Of a DNA stretch of 64,000 nucleotides, positions 7,516 to 14,963 are shown piece after piece. Below the pieces are notes generated by a model. The model ran no database searches. It was not told the origin of the DNA and saw only the letters and a list, made by a program, of their open reading frames with translations. Source of the DNA: Bin87 sp034420475. Lineage in GTDB: Bacteria; Chloroflexota; Dehalococcoidia; Lucifugimonadales; UBA3495. The stretch is taken from contig DAOULH010000010.1 in NCBI GenBank assembly GCA_034420475.1, positions 238,164-302,163 of the forward strand, in the 5' to 3' direction. Each line of letters starts with the position of its first letter. The first letter of the stretch is position 1. Position numbers and translations under genes: made by a program.

Positions 7516-9024
7516 ATGGCAGTCAGGGGACAAGAGATAGTTTCTCTCATCAGGCGTCAGATCGAGGAGTTTGGCGGAGACCTCTCCCTCGTCGACGTTG
7601 GCACCGTCCTGCAAGTGGGTGACGGCATCGCCAGCATCCAAGGCTTGCAGAGCGTCCGGTCCAACGAATTGCTGGATTTCGGCAATGAGGTACTCGGCCT
7701 GGCGCTGAACCTGGAATCGGATATCGTCGGCGCCGCCATCCTGGGCGATCCCAACGCGGTCAAAGAGGGCGACCGGGTCCGCGCCACCGGACAGATCATC
7801 GAAGTTCCGGTTGGGGACGCGCTCATCGGCCGCGTGGTGGATCCGCTGGGCCGTCCGCTGGATGGCAAAGGTCCCGTAGCGACCGACCGCACCATGCCCG
7901 TGGAACGCACTGCGCCCAACGTGGTGGTCCGAAAGTCGGTGGACACTCCGGTGCAGACTGGCATCAAGGCCATCGACGCGATGATCCCCATCGGCCGGGG
8001 TCAGCGTGAGCTGATCATCGGCGACCGTTCCACCGGCAAGTCCGCCATCGCCATCGACACCATCATCAATCAGCGTGAAACTGACCTGATCTGCATCTAC
8101 GTGGCCATCGGCCAGAAGCAGGGCAAGGTCTCCCAGGTGGTGGGCATTCTGGAAGAGTACGGCGCCATGGACCACACCATCGTGGTCAACGCGGGTTCCG
8201 CGGACTCCGCGCCGCTGCAATTCATCGCCCCGTACGCCGGCTGCGCCATGGGCGAGGCGTTCATGGAGGAAGGGAAAGACGTGCTGATCGTCTACGACGA
8301 TCTCACCAAGCATGCCTGGGCCTATCGCCAGATGTCGCTCCTGCTGCGCCGCCCTGCCGGCCGTGAAGCTTATCCCGGAGACGTCTTCTACCTGCACAGC
8401 CGGCTGCTCGAACGCGCCGCCCGGCTGGACGACACATTGGGCGGCGGCTCGTTGACGGCCCTGCCCATCATTGAGACGCAGGCCGGCGACGTTTCGGCTT
8501 ACATCCCAACCAACGTGATCTCTATCACCGACGGGCAGATCTACCTCGAACCTGAATTGTTCAACGTCGGCATCCGCCCGGCGGTCAACGTCGGTCTGTC
8601 CGTGTCCCGCGTGGGCGGCGCCGCCCAGACGCGGGCCGTGCGCCAGGTGGCCGGACGCCTGCGCCTGGACCTGGCTCAGTACCGCGAATTGGCCACCTTC
8701 GCCCAGTTCGGCACCGCCGATCTGGATGCGGCGACCCGCGCCCAGTTGGCGCGCGGTCAATTGGCAACCGAGGCGCTCAAGCAGGGCCAATACCAGCCCC
8801 TGAACCTGGGCGACGAGGTGATCGTTCTCTTCGCGGTCAACTCCGGTCTGATGGAAGATGTGCCGCTGGAGCGCGTCGGCGCGTTCGAAGAGCAGATGCT
8901 CCGCCACGTCAACGCGACGCATCCCGAGCTCAGCCAGGCGATCCGCGATACCGGCAACCTGCCCGACGAGTTGACCGAGCAGCTCACCGCCGCCATCAAC
9001 GATTTCAAGCCTACCTTCCAGTAG
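7516..9024 (+). CDS. atpA: F1Fo ATP synthase subunit alpha
   Basis: Regulatory nucleotide-binding F1 subunit. 502 aa. The Walker A motif GDRSTGKS (residues 169-176) differs slightly from the common GDRQTGKT but keeps the Lys and a hydroxyl residue. The catalytic-interface Arg lies in VGLSVSRVGGAAQ. ATG 7516 is preceded by AAGGAGACTCGCCG. Separated from atpH by the PH/SHOCT gene, otherwise in normal order. Confidence 0.98.
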   Translation: MAVRGQEIVSLIRRQIEEFGGDLSLVDVGTVLQVGDGIASIQGLQSVRSNELLDFGNEVLGLALNLESDIVGAAILGDPNAVKEGDRVRATGQIIEVPVGDALIGRVVDPLGRPLDGKGPVATDRTMPVERTAPNVVVRKSVDTPVQTGIKAIDAMIPIGRGQRELIIGDRSTGKSAIAIDTIINQRETDLICIYVAIGQKQGKVSQVVGILEEYGAMDHTIVVNAGSADSAPLQFIAPYAGCAMGEAFMEEGKDVLIVYDDLTKHAWAYRQMSLLLRRPAGREAYPGDVFYLHSRLLERAARLDDTLGGGSLTALPIIETQAGDVSAYIPTNVISITDGQIYLEPELFNVGIRPAVNVGLSVSRVGGAAQTRAVRQVAGRLRLDLAQYRELATFAQFGTADLDAATRAQLARGQLATEALKQGQYQPLNLGDEVIVLFAVNSGLMEDVPLERVGAFEEQMLRHVNATHPELSQAIRDTGNLPDELTEQLTAAINDFKPTFQ

Positions 9025-9073
9025 GCGCCGGGGTACATAGTTTCCCCAATCCAGGAGCAGCCAGGGTCATTAT

Positions 9074-9934
9074 ATGCCTAGCGTTAGAGACATCCGCCGA
9101 CGCATTCGCAGCGTCGAGAACACCGGCAAGGTCACCAACGCGATGTCTCTCATCGCGGCATCGAAGATGCGCCGGGCCCAACTGGCGGTAACGGACGGTC
9201 GCCCGTATGCTGAGAAAATCCACGAGGTGATCGCCACTCTGGCCGCGCAGCCCACTGACGACGACACGGTCCACCCACTGCTGGAAACCCGCCCGGTCAA
9301 CACAGTGGGGATGGTGGTGATCACGCCGGACCGCGGCTTGGCCGGCGGCATGCACGCCAACATCAATCGCCAAGTGGCCCGGTTCATCCTGGGAAGCGAC
9401 GCTACAGTGCGGAGCATAGTCGTGGGCCGCAAGGGTCGCGACTTCCTGGTGCGCTACACCGACACTGTCCAAGCCATTTTCACCGACCTGAGCGACCGAG
9501 TTTCCCTGGCGGACACCACCGCGATTTCGCGCCTGGTCATTGATGGGTACACTGACGGGGAATTCGACGAGGTGCACCTGGCCTACATGCGGTTCGTGTC
9601 CACCGTCCAGCAGGAGCCGGTGATTGAACGGATATTGCCGGTCGAACCGGCGGCGCTGGAATCGGCCCAACGGGTCGGCTACATCTACGAGCCGGACCCG
9701 GCCACTGTCCTGAGCGCGCTGCTTCCCCAGTTCGTGGAGATGCAGGTGTATCACGCTATCCTGGAAAGCATCGCCAGCGAACAGTCCGCCCGCATGGTCG
9801 CCATGCGCAACGCTACCGACAACGCCAACCAACTGGCTTCCGACCTGACCCTGGTCATGAACAAGCTGCGCCAGGACAGCATCACCAACGAGTTGCTGGA
9901 CCTCGTCGGCGGCCAGGTCGCGCTGGAGGGCTAA
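9074..9934 (+). CDS. atpG: F1Fo ATP synthase subunit gamma
   Basis: Central rotor shaft. 286 aa with the usual N-terminal helix (SVRDIRRRIRSVENTGKVTNAM...ASKMRRAQ), the segment VVITPDRGLAGGMHANINR mid-protein, and the C-terminal helix MRNATDNANQLASDLTLVMNKLRQ. ATG 9074 is only weakly preceded by purines. Confidence 0.96.
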   Translation: MPSVRDIRRRIRSVENTGKVTNAMSLIAASKMRRAQLAVTDGRPYAEKIHEVIATLAAQPTDDDTVHPLLETRPVNTVGMVVITPDRGLAGGMHANINRQVARFILGSDATVRSIVVGRKGRDFLVRYTDTVQAIFTDLSDRVSLADTTAISRLVIDGYTDGEFDEVHLAYMRFVSTVQQEPVIERILPVEPAALESAQRVGYIYEPDPATVLSALLPQFVEMQVYHAILESIASEQSARMVAMRNATDNANQLASDLTLVMNKLRQDSITNELLDLVGGQVALEG

Positions 9935-9957
9935 ACGCGAGATTTGGGAAGGCTTGA

Positions 9958-10335
9958 TTGTTCTCCTTTGGAGATGTTCCCACCGAACTGTACCGCTGGT
10001 TCCTGCTGACTTATGGCGTCAGTGCTGCCGGTCGAATCATCGTTGAGGCAGTCAAACAGGTGACCGTTCTTCAAACGGCTTGGTATGATGTTCCCACGAC
10101 AGCATTCAATGTATTGGAATCGGGCTTCGTTCCACACGCGCTGCTGTCTTTGGCCGCAGCGGAGGGAATCAACATGGTACTAGGCGCTCTGATGAAGCGA
10201 AAAGCTCGAACGGAAGGCCGAGAGCAGGGGCGGGCTGAAACCAACAAAGCATGGCGGGAGTGGCTGGGCCGCAGGGAGACCGCTGAAGCCAACGGTCAGC
10301 CTTTCAATGAACCACCGCCGGACTCTCGTAACTGA
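9958..10335 (+). CDS. Small putative membrane protein inserted between atpG and atpD
   Basis: 125 aa, no recognised family. The first 85 residues are moderately hydrophobic with two possible membrane segments (about residues 10-30 and 58-78). The C-terminal third is highly charged and ends in a W-EWLGRRETAEANGQPFNEPP-like tail; I have a general memory of similar tails in uncharacterised marine Chloroflexota proteins. Start is TTG 9958 after GGGAAGG; an ATG at 9974 is out of frame. The 23-bp and 47-bp spacings show it is embedded in the operon. Less GC-rich than atpG and atpD. Confidence 0.7.
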   Translation: MFSFGDVPTELYRWFLLTYGVSAAGRIIVEAVKQVTVLQTAWYDVPTTAFNVLESGFVPHALLSLAAAEGINMVLGALMKRKARTEGREQGRAETNKAWREWLGRRETAEANGQPFNEPPPDSRN

Positions 10336-10382
10336 TCCCGCCTCGACCCGTCTTTGATTACCCAATCCGGAGGATAAGAAAA

Positions 10383-11777
10383 ATGCCCGGTAAAATCGCC
10401 CAAGTCATCGGTACGGTGGTGGATGTTGAATTCCCCGCCGATCAGCTCCCCAACCTGTTCGACGCTCTTGAAGTGGACAACTCGGGCGAGCGCCTGGTGC
10501 TGGAAGTCCAGCAGCACATCGGCAACCACTGGGCCCGCTGTCTGGCCTTGGGATCCACTGACGGCCTGGCCCGGGGGAGCGAGGTGACCGACACCGGGAA
10601 CAAGGTCTCGGTGCCAGTTGGACCCGAAACCCTGGGACGGCTCTTTGACGTTACCGGGACCCCGCTGGACAACTTGGGCGCAGTGGAGGCCGGGCAATTC
10701 TGGCCTATCCACCGCGATCCGCCCGCATTCGACGACCAGAACCCTACGGTCGAGATTCTCGAAACCGGAATCAAGGTTTTCGACCTCATCACCCCGTTCC
10801 CCAAGGGCGGCAAGGTCGGAGCCTACGGCGGCGCCGGCGTGGGCAAAACCGTCATCATCCAGGAACTCATTCGCAACATCGGCGCCGTTCACAGCGGAGT
10901 GTCGGTGTTCGCCGGCGTGGGCGAACGATCCCGCGAGGGCAACGACCTCTGGCACGAGATGGAAGACTCCGGCGTGCTGGGCAGCACGGTGCTGGTATTC
11001 GGCCAGATGAACGAGACCCCCGGCGTCCGTGCCCGCATCGGCCTCACCGGGCTGACCATGGCCGAATACTTCCGCGAAGAGCAGAACCAGGACGTGCTCC
11101 TCTTTATCGACAACATCTACCGCTACATCCTGGCCGGTATGGAAGTGTCCGCGCTGCTGGGGCGAATGCCTTCCGCAGTGGGCTACCAGCCAACGCTGAG
11201 CACGGAGATGGGCGCGCTCCAGGAGCGCATCACCTCCACCAAGAGCGGCAGCATCACCTCTTTCCAGGCCATTTACGTGCCGGCCGACGACTACACTGAC
11301 CCCGGCATCGTGACCACCTTTGGACACCTGGACGCCGTGGTATCCCTCGAGCGCGCGCTGGCGGCGCAGGCCCTGTACCCCGCCGTGGACCCGCTGGCGT
11401 CGTTCGCCCGCATCCTGGAACCCCGCATCGTCGGCGAAGAGCATTACCGCGTGGCCCGTGGCGTGCAGCAGGTTCTCCAGCGATACCGCGACCTACAGGA
11501 CATCATTGCCATCCTGGGCATCGAAGAATTGTCCGACGAGGACCGGCAGACGGTGTTCCGGGCCCGCAAGATCCAGCGTTTCCTGACCCAGCCTTTCTTC
11601 GTCGCCGAGACCTTCACCAATCAGCCAGGCAAGTATGTTGCCCTGCGCGATACCGTGCGTGGGTTCGCCGAAATCCTGGACGGGCAGCACGACGAGCTAC
11701 CGGAGCAGGCTTTCTACATGGTCGGCACCATCGAAGAGGCGGTAGAGAAGGCTGCCCAGATGCAGGCGACCGTCTGA
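10383..11777 (+). CDS. atpD: F1Fo ATP synthase subunit beta
   Basis: Catalytic F1 subunit. 464 aa. Walker A GGAGVGKT at residues 149-156, then GVGERSREGNDL with the catalytic Glu region, and Walker B in DVLLFIDNIYRY. All key residues I can check are present. ATG 10383 follows CGGAGGATAAGAAA. Confidence 0.98.
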   Translation: MPGKIAQVIGTVVDVEFPADQLPNLFDALEVDNSGERLVLEVQQHIGNHWARCLALGSTDGLARGSEVTDTGNKVSVPVGPETLGRLFDVTGTPLDNLGAVEAGQFWPIHRDPPAFDDQNPTVEILETGIKVFDLITPFPKGGKVGAYGGAGVGKTVIIQELIRNIGAVHSGVSVFAGVGERSREGNDLWHEMEDSGVLGSTVLVFGQMNETPGVRARIGLTGLTMAEYFREEQNQDVLLFIDNIYRYILAGMEVSALLGRMPSAVGYQPTLSTEMGALQERITSTKSGSITSFQAIYVPADDYTDPGIVTTFGHLDAVVSLERALAAQALYPAVDPLASFARILEPRIVGEEHYRVARGVQQVLQRYRDLQDIIAILGIEELSDEDRQTVFRARKIQRFLTQPFFVAETFTNQPGKYVALRDTVRGFAEILDGQHDELPEQAFYMVGTIEEAVEKAAQMQATV

Positions 11778-11813
11778 TCTTCCCCAGGCATCGATCCGTA
11801 GGAGTCCGCGCCC

Positions 11814-12254
11814 ATGCCGATGCAGTTGCAAATCATCACAGCTGAACGCGAGGTGTTCTCCGGCGAGGTGGACGCGCTGGTGGCGCCGGGTGTGGCCGGC
11901 CAGCTGGGGATTCTTCCCAACCATGCTCCGTTGATGACCGTGCTGCAGCCAGGCGAATTGCTCGTCCGCGCCGGTGGCGACGAGAGCTTCCTTGCGCTCT
12001 CCGGGGGATACCTGGAAGTGCTGGGCAATCAAGTTATCGTACTTGCCGACGCCGCCGAGGACGTGGACGAGATCGACGAGGCGCGGGCGCAGGAAGCGTT
12101 GGCGCGAGCACAGGAACGCATCGCCAGTCGAGAATCCGACATCGAACTGGAGCAAGCGGTGGCTTCCCTCCGCCGGGCTCAGGTGCGTGTGACCGTCGCA
12201 CGCCGGCGTCGCTCCGCGCCGCACCGGTCACTGGCTCGGCAAACTCAGCAGTAG
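11814..12254 (+). CDS. atpC: F1Fo ATP synthase subunit epsilon
   Basis: Last operon gene; rotor and inhibitory subunit. 146 aa with the N-terminal beta-sandwich (QLQIITAEREVFSGEVDALVAPGVAGQLGILPNHAPLMT) and a C-terminal helical hairpin that is slightly extended and Arg-rich. In-frame ATGs at 11814 and 11820; 11814 is better placed after TAGGAGT. It converges with rex, with only 2 bp between the stops. Confidence 0.94.
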   Translation: MPMQLQIITAEREVFSGEVDALVAPGVAGQLGILPNHAPLMTVLQPGELLVRAGGDESFLALSGGYLEVLGNQVIVLADAAEDVDEIDEARAQEALARAQERIASRESDIELEQAVASLRRAQVRVTVARRRRSAPHRSLARQTQQ

Positions 12255-12256
12255 GA

Positions 12257-12925
12257 TCAGTTTGCCAGCGAAGAGCCGTTGATTGACAGGCCGCCCTCTG
12301 TCAGGTAGTAGGTCATCGATTGCAAGGCCAGAACCGGGTCGATGTTGCGGACTCGGACCCCCTCCGGCACTTGGGTGTTGATGGGCGCGTAATTCAGGAT
12401 CGCCCGCACCCCACACTCCACCAGTTGGTCGATTACGGTCTGGGTATGAGCGCCGGGCACGGCCACAATGGCGATGCTGATGTCCCGTTCGGCTACGGTC
12501 CGCGCCATCTCGCCCATGGGTTGGACCGACACACCACCGACCCGGCGTCCAACGTTGGCGCGGTTGTTGTCGAAGGCCGCCACCAGGTGGAACCCATCGG
12601 GGTTGAAGCCGGGATAGTTCAGGATGGCGTTCCCCAAGCGACCCACGCCGACTACGGCCACATTCCATTCCGAGTTCAGGCCCAGGATCTGCTTGAGTTC
12701 TCGCAGCAGATCGCGCACCACATACCCTCGCCCCTGCTTGCCGAATCTGCCAAAGTACGACAGGTCCTTCCGGATCTGGGCCGGCGTCACTTGCAGTTGT
12801 TCGCCCAACTGCTGCGAGTTGGTCACCGATTCACCGCTTTCCAGCAGTTGCGACAGGATGCGGACATACTGCGGCAACCTGGAAATGACCACCTCGGGGA
12901 CTTCACCAGGGGATGTGAACGTCAT
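12257..12925 (-). CDS. rex: Redox-sensing transcriptional repressor Rex
   Basis: NADH/NAD+-responsive repressor of fermentative and respiratory genes. 222 aa: N-terminal winged helix (ISRLPQYVRILSQLLESG...QLQVTPAQIRKDLSYFG, residues 14-62) and a Rossmann domain with GVGRLGNA and the conserved AFDNN. The C-terminal domain-swap helix is present (IDPVLALQSMTYYLTE). It lies tail-to-tail with the ATP synthase operon, so energy status may link them functionally. I found no clear TTGTGAA-type Rex operator in its upstream region. Confidence 0.94.
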   Translation of the reverse strand: MTFTSPGEVPEVVISRLPQYVRILSQLLESGESVTNSQQLGEQLQVTPAQIRKDLSYFGRFGKQGRGYVVRDLLRELKQILGLNSEWNVAVVGVGRLGNAILNYPGFNPDGFHLVAAFDNNRANVGRRVGGVSVQPMGEMARTVAERDISIAIVAVPGAHTQTVIDQLVECGVRAILNYAPINTQVPEGVRVRNIDPVLALQSMTYYLTEGGLSINGSSLAN

Positions 12926-13042
12926 AGGGCTGGCACCTGGTCCGCTGGAACGGGATGATATGCGCTCGTATCGTGACCTTTCTTGAATCCGTCAAATATT
13001 CCCATGAAAGTTACGTATGGCGGAAGCAATCGATAAATTGTT

Positions 13043-13063
13043 CCTATGCCATTCGGCATTAGG
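13043..13063. other. Imperfect 21-bp palindrome between rex and DUF503 gene
   Basis: CCTATGCC (13043-13050) mirrors GGCATTAGG (13055-13063) with one inserted base. It lies in the 324-bp divergent gap between rex and the DUF503 gene and could be an operator. I see no other gene or clear promoter in this gap. Confidence 0.25.
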
Positions 13064-13249
13064 TCATAATCTATCCCGACGCTTATCCATCGTCAATACC
13101 GGCAGTAAGGGGCGAGTGCGATTATCGGTCGCCCGCAATCATCGGCTCCGGCCCGGCGCTTCCCTCCATGCGAACCTCGCTCGCCGGCGGCGGACAGGTT
13201 AGACTTGGCGCGCCGTTCCGCGAACTCGCAGAAGCTGGACATCAGACTC

Positions 13250-13549
13250 ATGCACGTAGCAGTAGCGCACATCAGTCTCCGTGTACCCGAGAGTCGCAGC
13301 CTCAAGACCCGGAGGCAGGCTGCGCGCAGCCTGATCCAGCGAATACGCGGCCGGTTCAACGTTTCGGTTGCCCAGGACGCCGGCGCCGATGGCAACGCCT
13401 GGCAGAGCCTAACCCTGGCCGTGTCCTGCGTCGGCGTCAGCGCGGACCAAACCAGGTCACTGATCAACGACGTGGTGGACTTCGTGATCGAGGTCCGCCC
13501 CGACCTTGAAGTCCTCGATTACACCATCGAGGTGATGAGCGGGTTCTAG
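13250..13549 (+). CDS. DUF503 (YlxP-like) family protein
   Basis: Small cytosolic protein of about 99 aa, function unknown; often encoded near rbfA/infB in other bacteria. The family pattern is clear: MHVAVAHISLRVPESRSLKTRRQ followed by SLIQRIRGRFNVSVAQ. I chose ATG 13250 because homologues start with MHV/MIV; an in-frame start at 13205 would add 15 residues outside the family. Head-to-head with rex. Confidence 0.85.
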   Translation: MHVAVAHISLRVPESRSLKTRRQAARSLIQRIRGRFNVSVAQDAGADGNAWQSLTLAVSCVGVSADQTRSLINDVVDFVIEVRPDLEVLDYTIEVMSGF

Positions 13550-13561
13550 GGACAAAAATCA

Positions 13562-13593
13562 CCCGGGTCTTCGTATTCGCACGAAAACCCGGG
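13562..13593 (-). terminator. Hairpin terminator for the SelW-like gene
   Basis: CCCGGGT (13562-13568) pairs with ACCCGGG (13587-13593), and the stem extends by TTCGT/ACGAA past one mismatch. Read on the minus strand it is followed by TGATTTTTG, a U-rich tract, so it fits the end of the minus-strand selenoprotein gene. Confidence 0.6.
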
Positions 13594-13612
13594 CGGCTTC
13601 TATAGAAAGGGG

Positions 13613-13882
13613 TTAGATGCGGTCGTTTATGGCGGCCATCAAGTCCTGCAAGTCCGGGAACAGGTGGGCGTCGGGTGTGTGTTTGTGCTCGCCCACCAAC
13701 TCACCGTCGATCAGGATATCGAACTTGCCGTGCTCGCCGGGGGTCAATTTGAAGGTCGAAATGTTGTCGCCGGTGCGGGTCAAAGCTTCGCTGGCCATCC
13801 AGGCCGCGCGTCCGGCGTGCCCTCAATCCCAGCAATAAACGATTTCAATTTCCATCCGGTTCACGTCGGGCCTCTGAGCCAT
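13613..13882 (-). CDS. SelW-like (Rdx family) selenoprotein with CxxU motif
   Basis: Thioredoxin-fold Rdx/SelW-type protein, 89 aa if the in-frame TGA at 13825-13823 is read as selenocysteine. The reading frame gives MEIEIVYCWD-U-GHAGRAAW and then the family C-terminus (FDILIDGELVGEHKHTPDAHLFPDLQDLMAAI). The TGA falls exactly on the second redox position of the CxxC/CxxU motif. ATG 13882 has a strong GAGGGAGGG ribosome site; a second ATG is at 13855. Standard gene calling sees only the part after the TGA (starting at MASEAL). Family members are thought to act in redox defence. It follows the alpha/beta hydrolase gene on the same strand. Confidence 0.85.
13786..13825 (-). promoter_or_regulatory. 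Candidate bacterial SECIS element in the SelW-like gene
   Basis: Directly downstream of the TGA on the minus strand, CGC-GGCC pairs with GGCC-(A)-GCG around the 5-nt loop TGGAT. The apical loop begins 22 nt after the TGA (21 nt between), within the 16-37 nt range reported for bacterial SECIS elements, and has G at loop position 2. Short stem with one bulged A. Confidence 0.6.
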
Positions 13883-13983
13883 GGGTACCCTCCCTCATGC
13901 TGGCGCGGCGATGCGCGAGTTTGGCGGATAATAGGGCAATCACGCCGGCGGCGCAATGCCGCGTCAGAGGTTCGGGCGGACCG

Positions 13984-14793
13984 TCACTGTCGGCTGGTCG
14001 CGGCGGTGGACCTGCCGGCAAACACGACGTCATCCAGCCAACCGCAAAGGCCATCCCAAAACTTGGGGTAGTCGCCAATGTTCATGTGGCCGGCCGTTTC
14101 GACCGCGACCAACCGCTTGGGTTCGCGCGCCGCGTCGAATAGCTTGCGTCCCTGCGACAGCGGCACCAACTCGTCGTCAACGCCGTGCAGTATCAGCAAC
14201 GGGCAGTCGATGCGATCAACCAGGGCTGCCGAGTTGTAGCGATTGCCGACCAGCCGTCCCGACCAGGTCAGGGTTGGGTAGAACAACCTGCCCATATCAC
14301 GCAGTGAGGCGAATGGAGCAACCAGCGCCATCCCCCGCGGCGACCAGGACTCGGCTGCCAGCCTTACGGACACGGCCGCGCCCATGGATATTCCCATGAA
14401 CAGCGTGTGCTCGCGATCCGCGCCGTAGGTCCGTTGCAGGTGGGTCAGCGCGGCGCGTGCGTCTGCGGCAGTGTTGCGCACCGTCGCCTTTCCCCGGCTG
14501 TTGCCAAACCCGCCGTAATCGAACCCGAAGATGTTCGCTCCGGTGTGTTTCCTGACTGCCGCAAACTCGCCGACCCGCAGGCTCAAATTACCGCCCGCGC
14601 CGCCGAACCACATCCAGGTGAGGTCGGGTCGCCGGTCGCCGGGGACATACCAGCACTGCAACCGGTGACCGCGTTCCGCCTCGCACCAGGTTTCTTCAAA
14701 CTCCAAGCCGAGGTCAGTGGGCCGGGCATCACATACCGGTCGGGGTTGAAAAAGCAATCGTCGTTCCAGTATGTCCATGAACATGGTCAGCAT
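13984..14793 (-). CDS. Alpha/beta hydrolase (S33-like)
   Basis: Serine hydrolase of unknown substrate, about 269 aa. Nucleophile elbow GISMGAA, Asp in GVDDELVPL and His in ETAGHMNIGDY form a complete triad. The motif FGFDYGGFGNSRGK fits bacterial homologues of the ABHD13/Bem46 type. The frame extends to 14877, but the extra 28 residues look unlike the family, so I prefer ATG 14793. The N-terminal helix MDILERRLLFQP may anchor it to the membrane, as in related proteins. Confidence 0.8.
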   Translation of the reverse strand: MLTMFMDILERRLLFQPRPVCDARPTDLGLEFEETWCEAERGHRLQCWYVPGDRRPDLTWMWFGGAGGNLSLRVGEFAAVRKHTGANIFGFDYGGFGNSRGKATVRNTAADARAALTHLQRTYGADREHTLFMGISMGAAVSVRLAAESWSPRGMALVAPFASLRDMGRLFYPTLTWSGRLVGNRYNSAALVDRIDCPLLILHGVDDELVPLSQGRKLFDAAREPKRLVAVETAGHMNIGDYPKFWDGLCGWLDDVVFAGRSTAATSRQ

Positions 14794-14963
14794 CCCCGGG
14801 AGCGAGGCGAGATCTGGACGAATGCCACAAGCCGAGACGCCACGGTCCGGATGGGTCACCCGGACCACATCACCCAATACGATCTACCGGACGGTAACGG
14901 ACTTTATCGCGGGAGAAGCGACCTCACCGGAACAGGGCCGGTCGATAGGTCTCCGCAGCGCGT

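Noticed and set aside
6742..8922. Long minus-strand open frame opposite the PH/SHOCT gene and atpA
   Set aside because: Crosses two real genes on the other strand and has no independent ribosome site or family resemblance.
12926..13249. Rex operator upstream of rex
   Set aside because: No TTGTGAA/TTCACAA-type inverted repeat was found; the 21-bp palindrome at 13043 does not match it.
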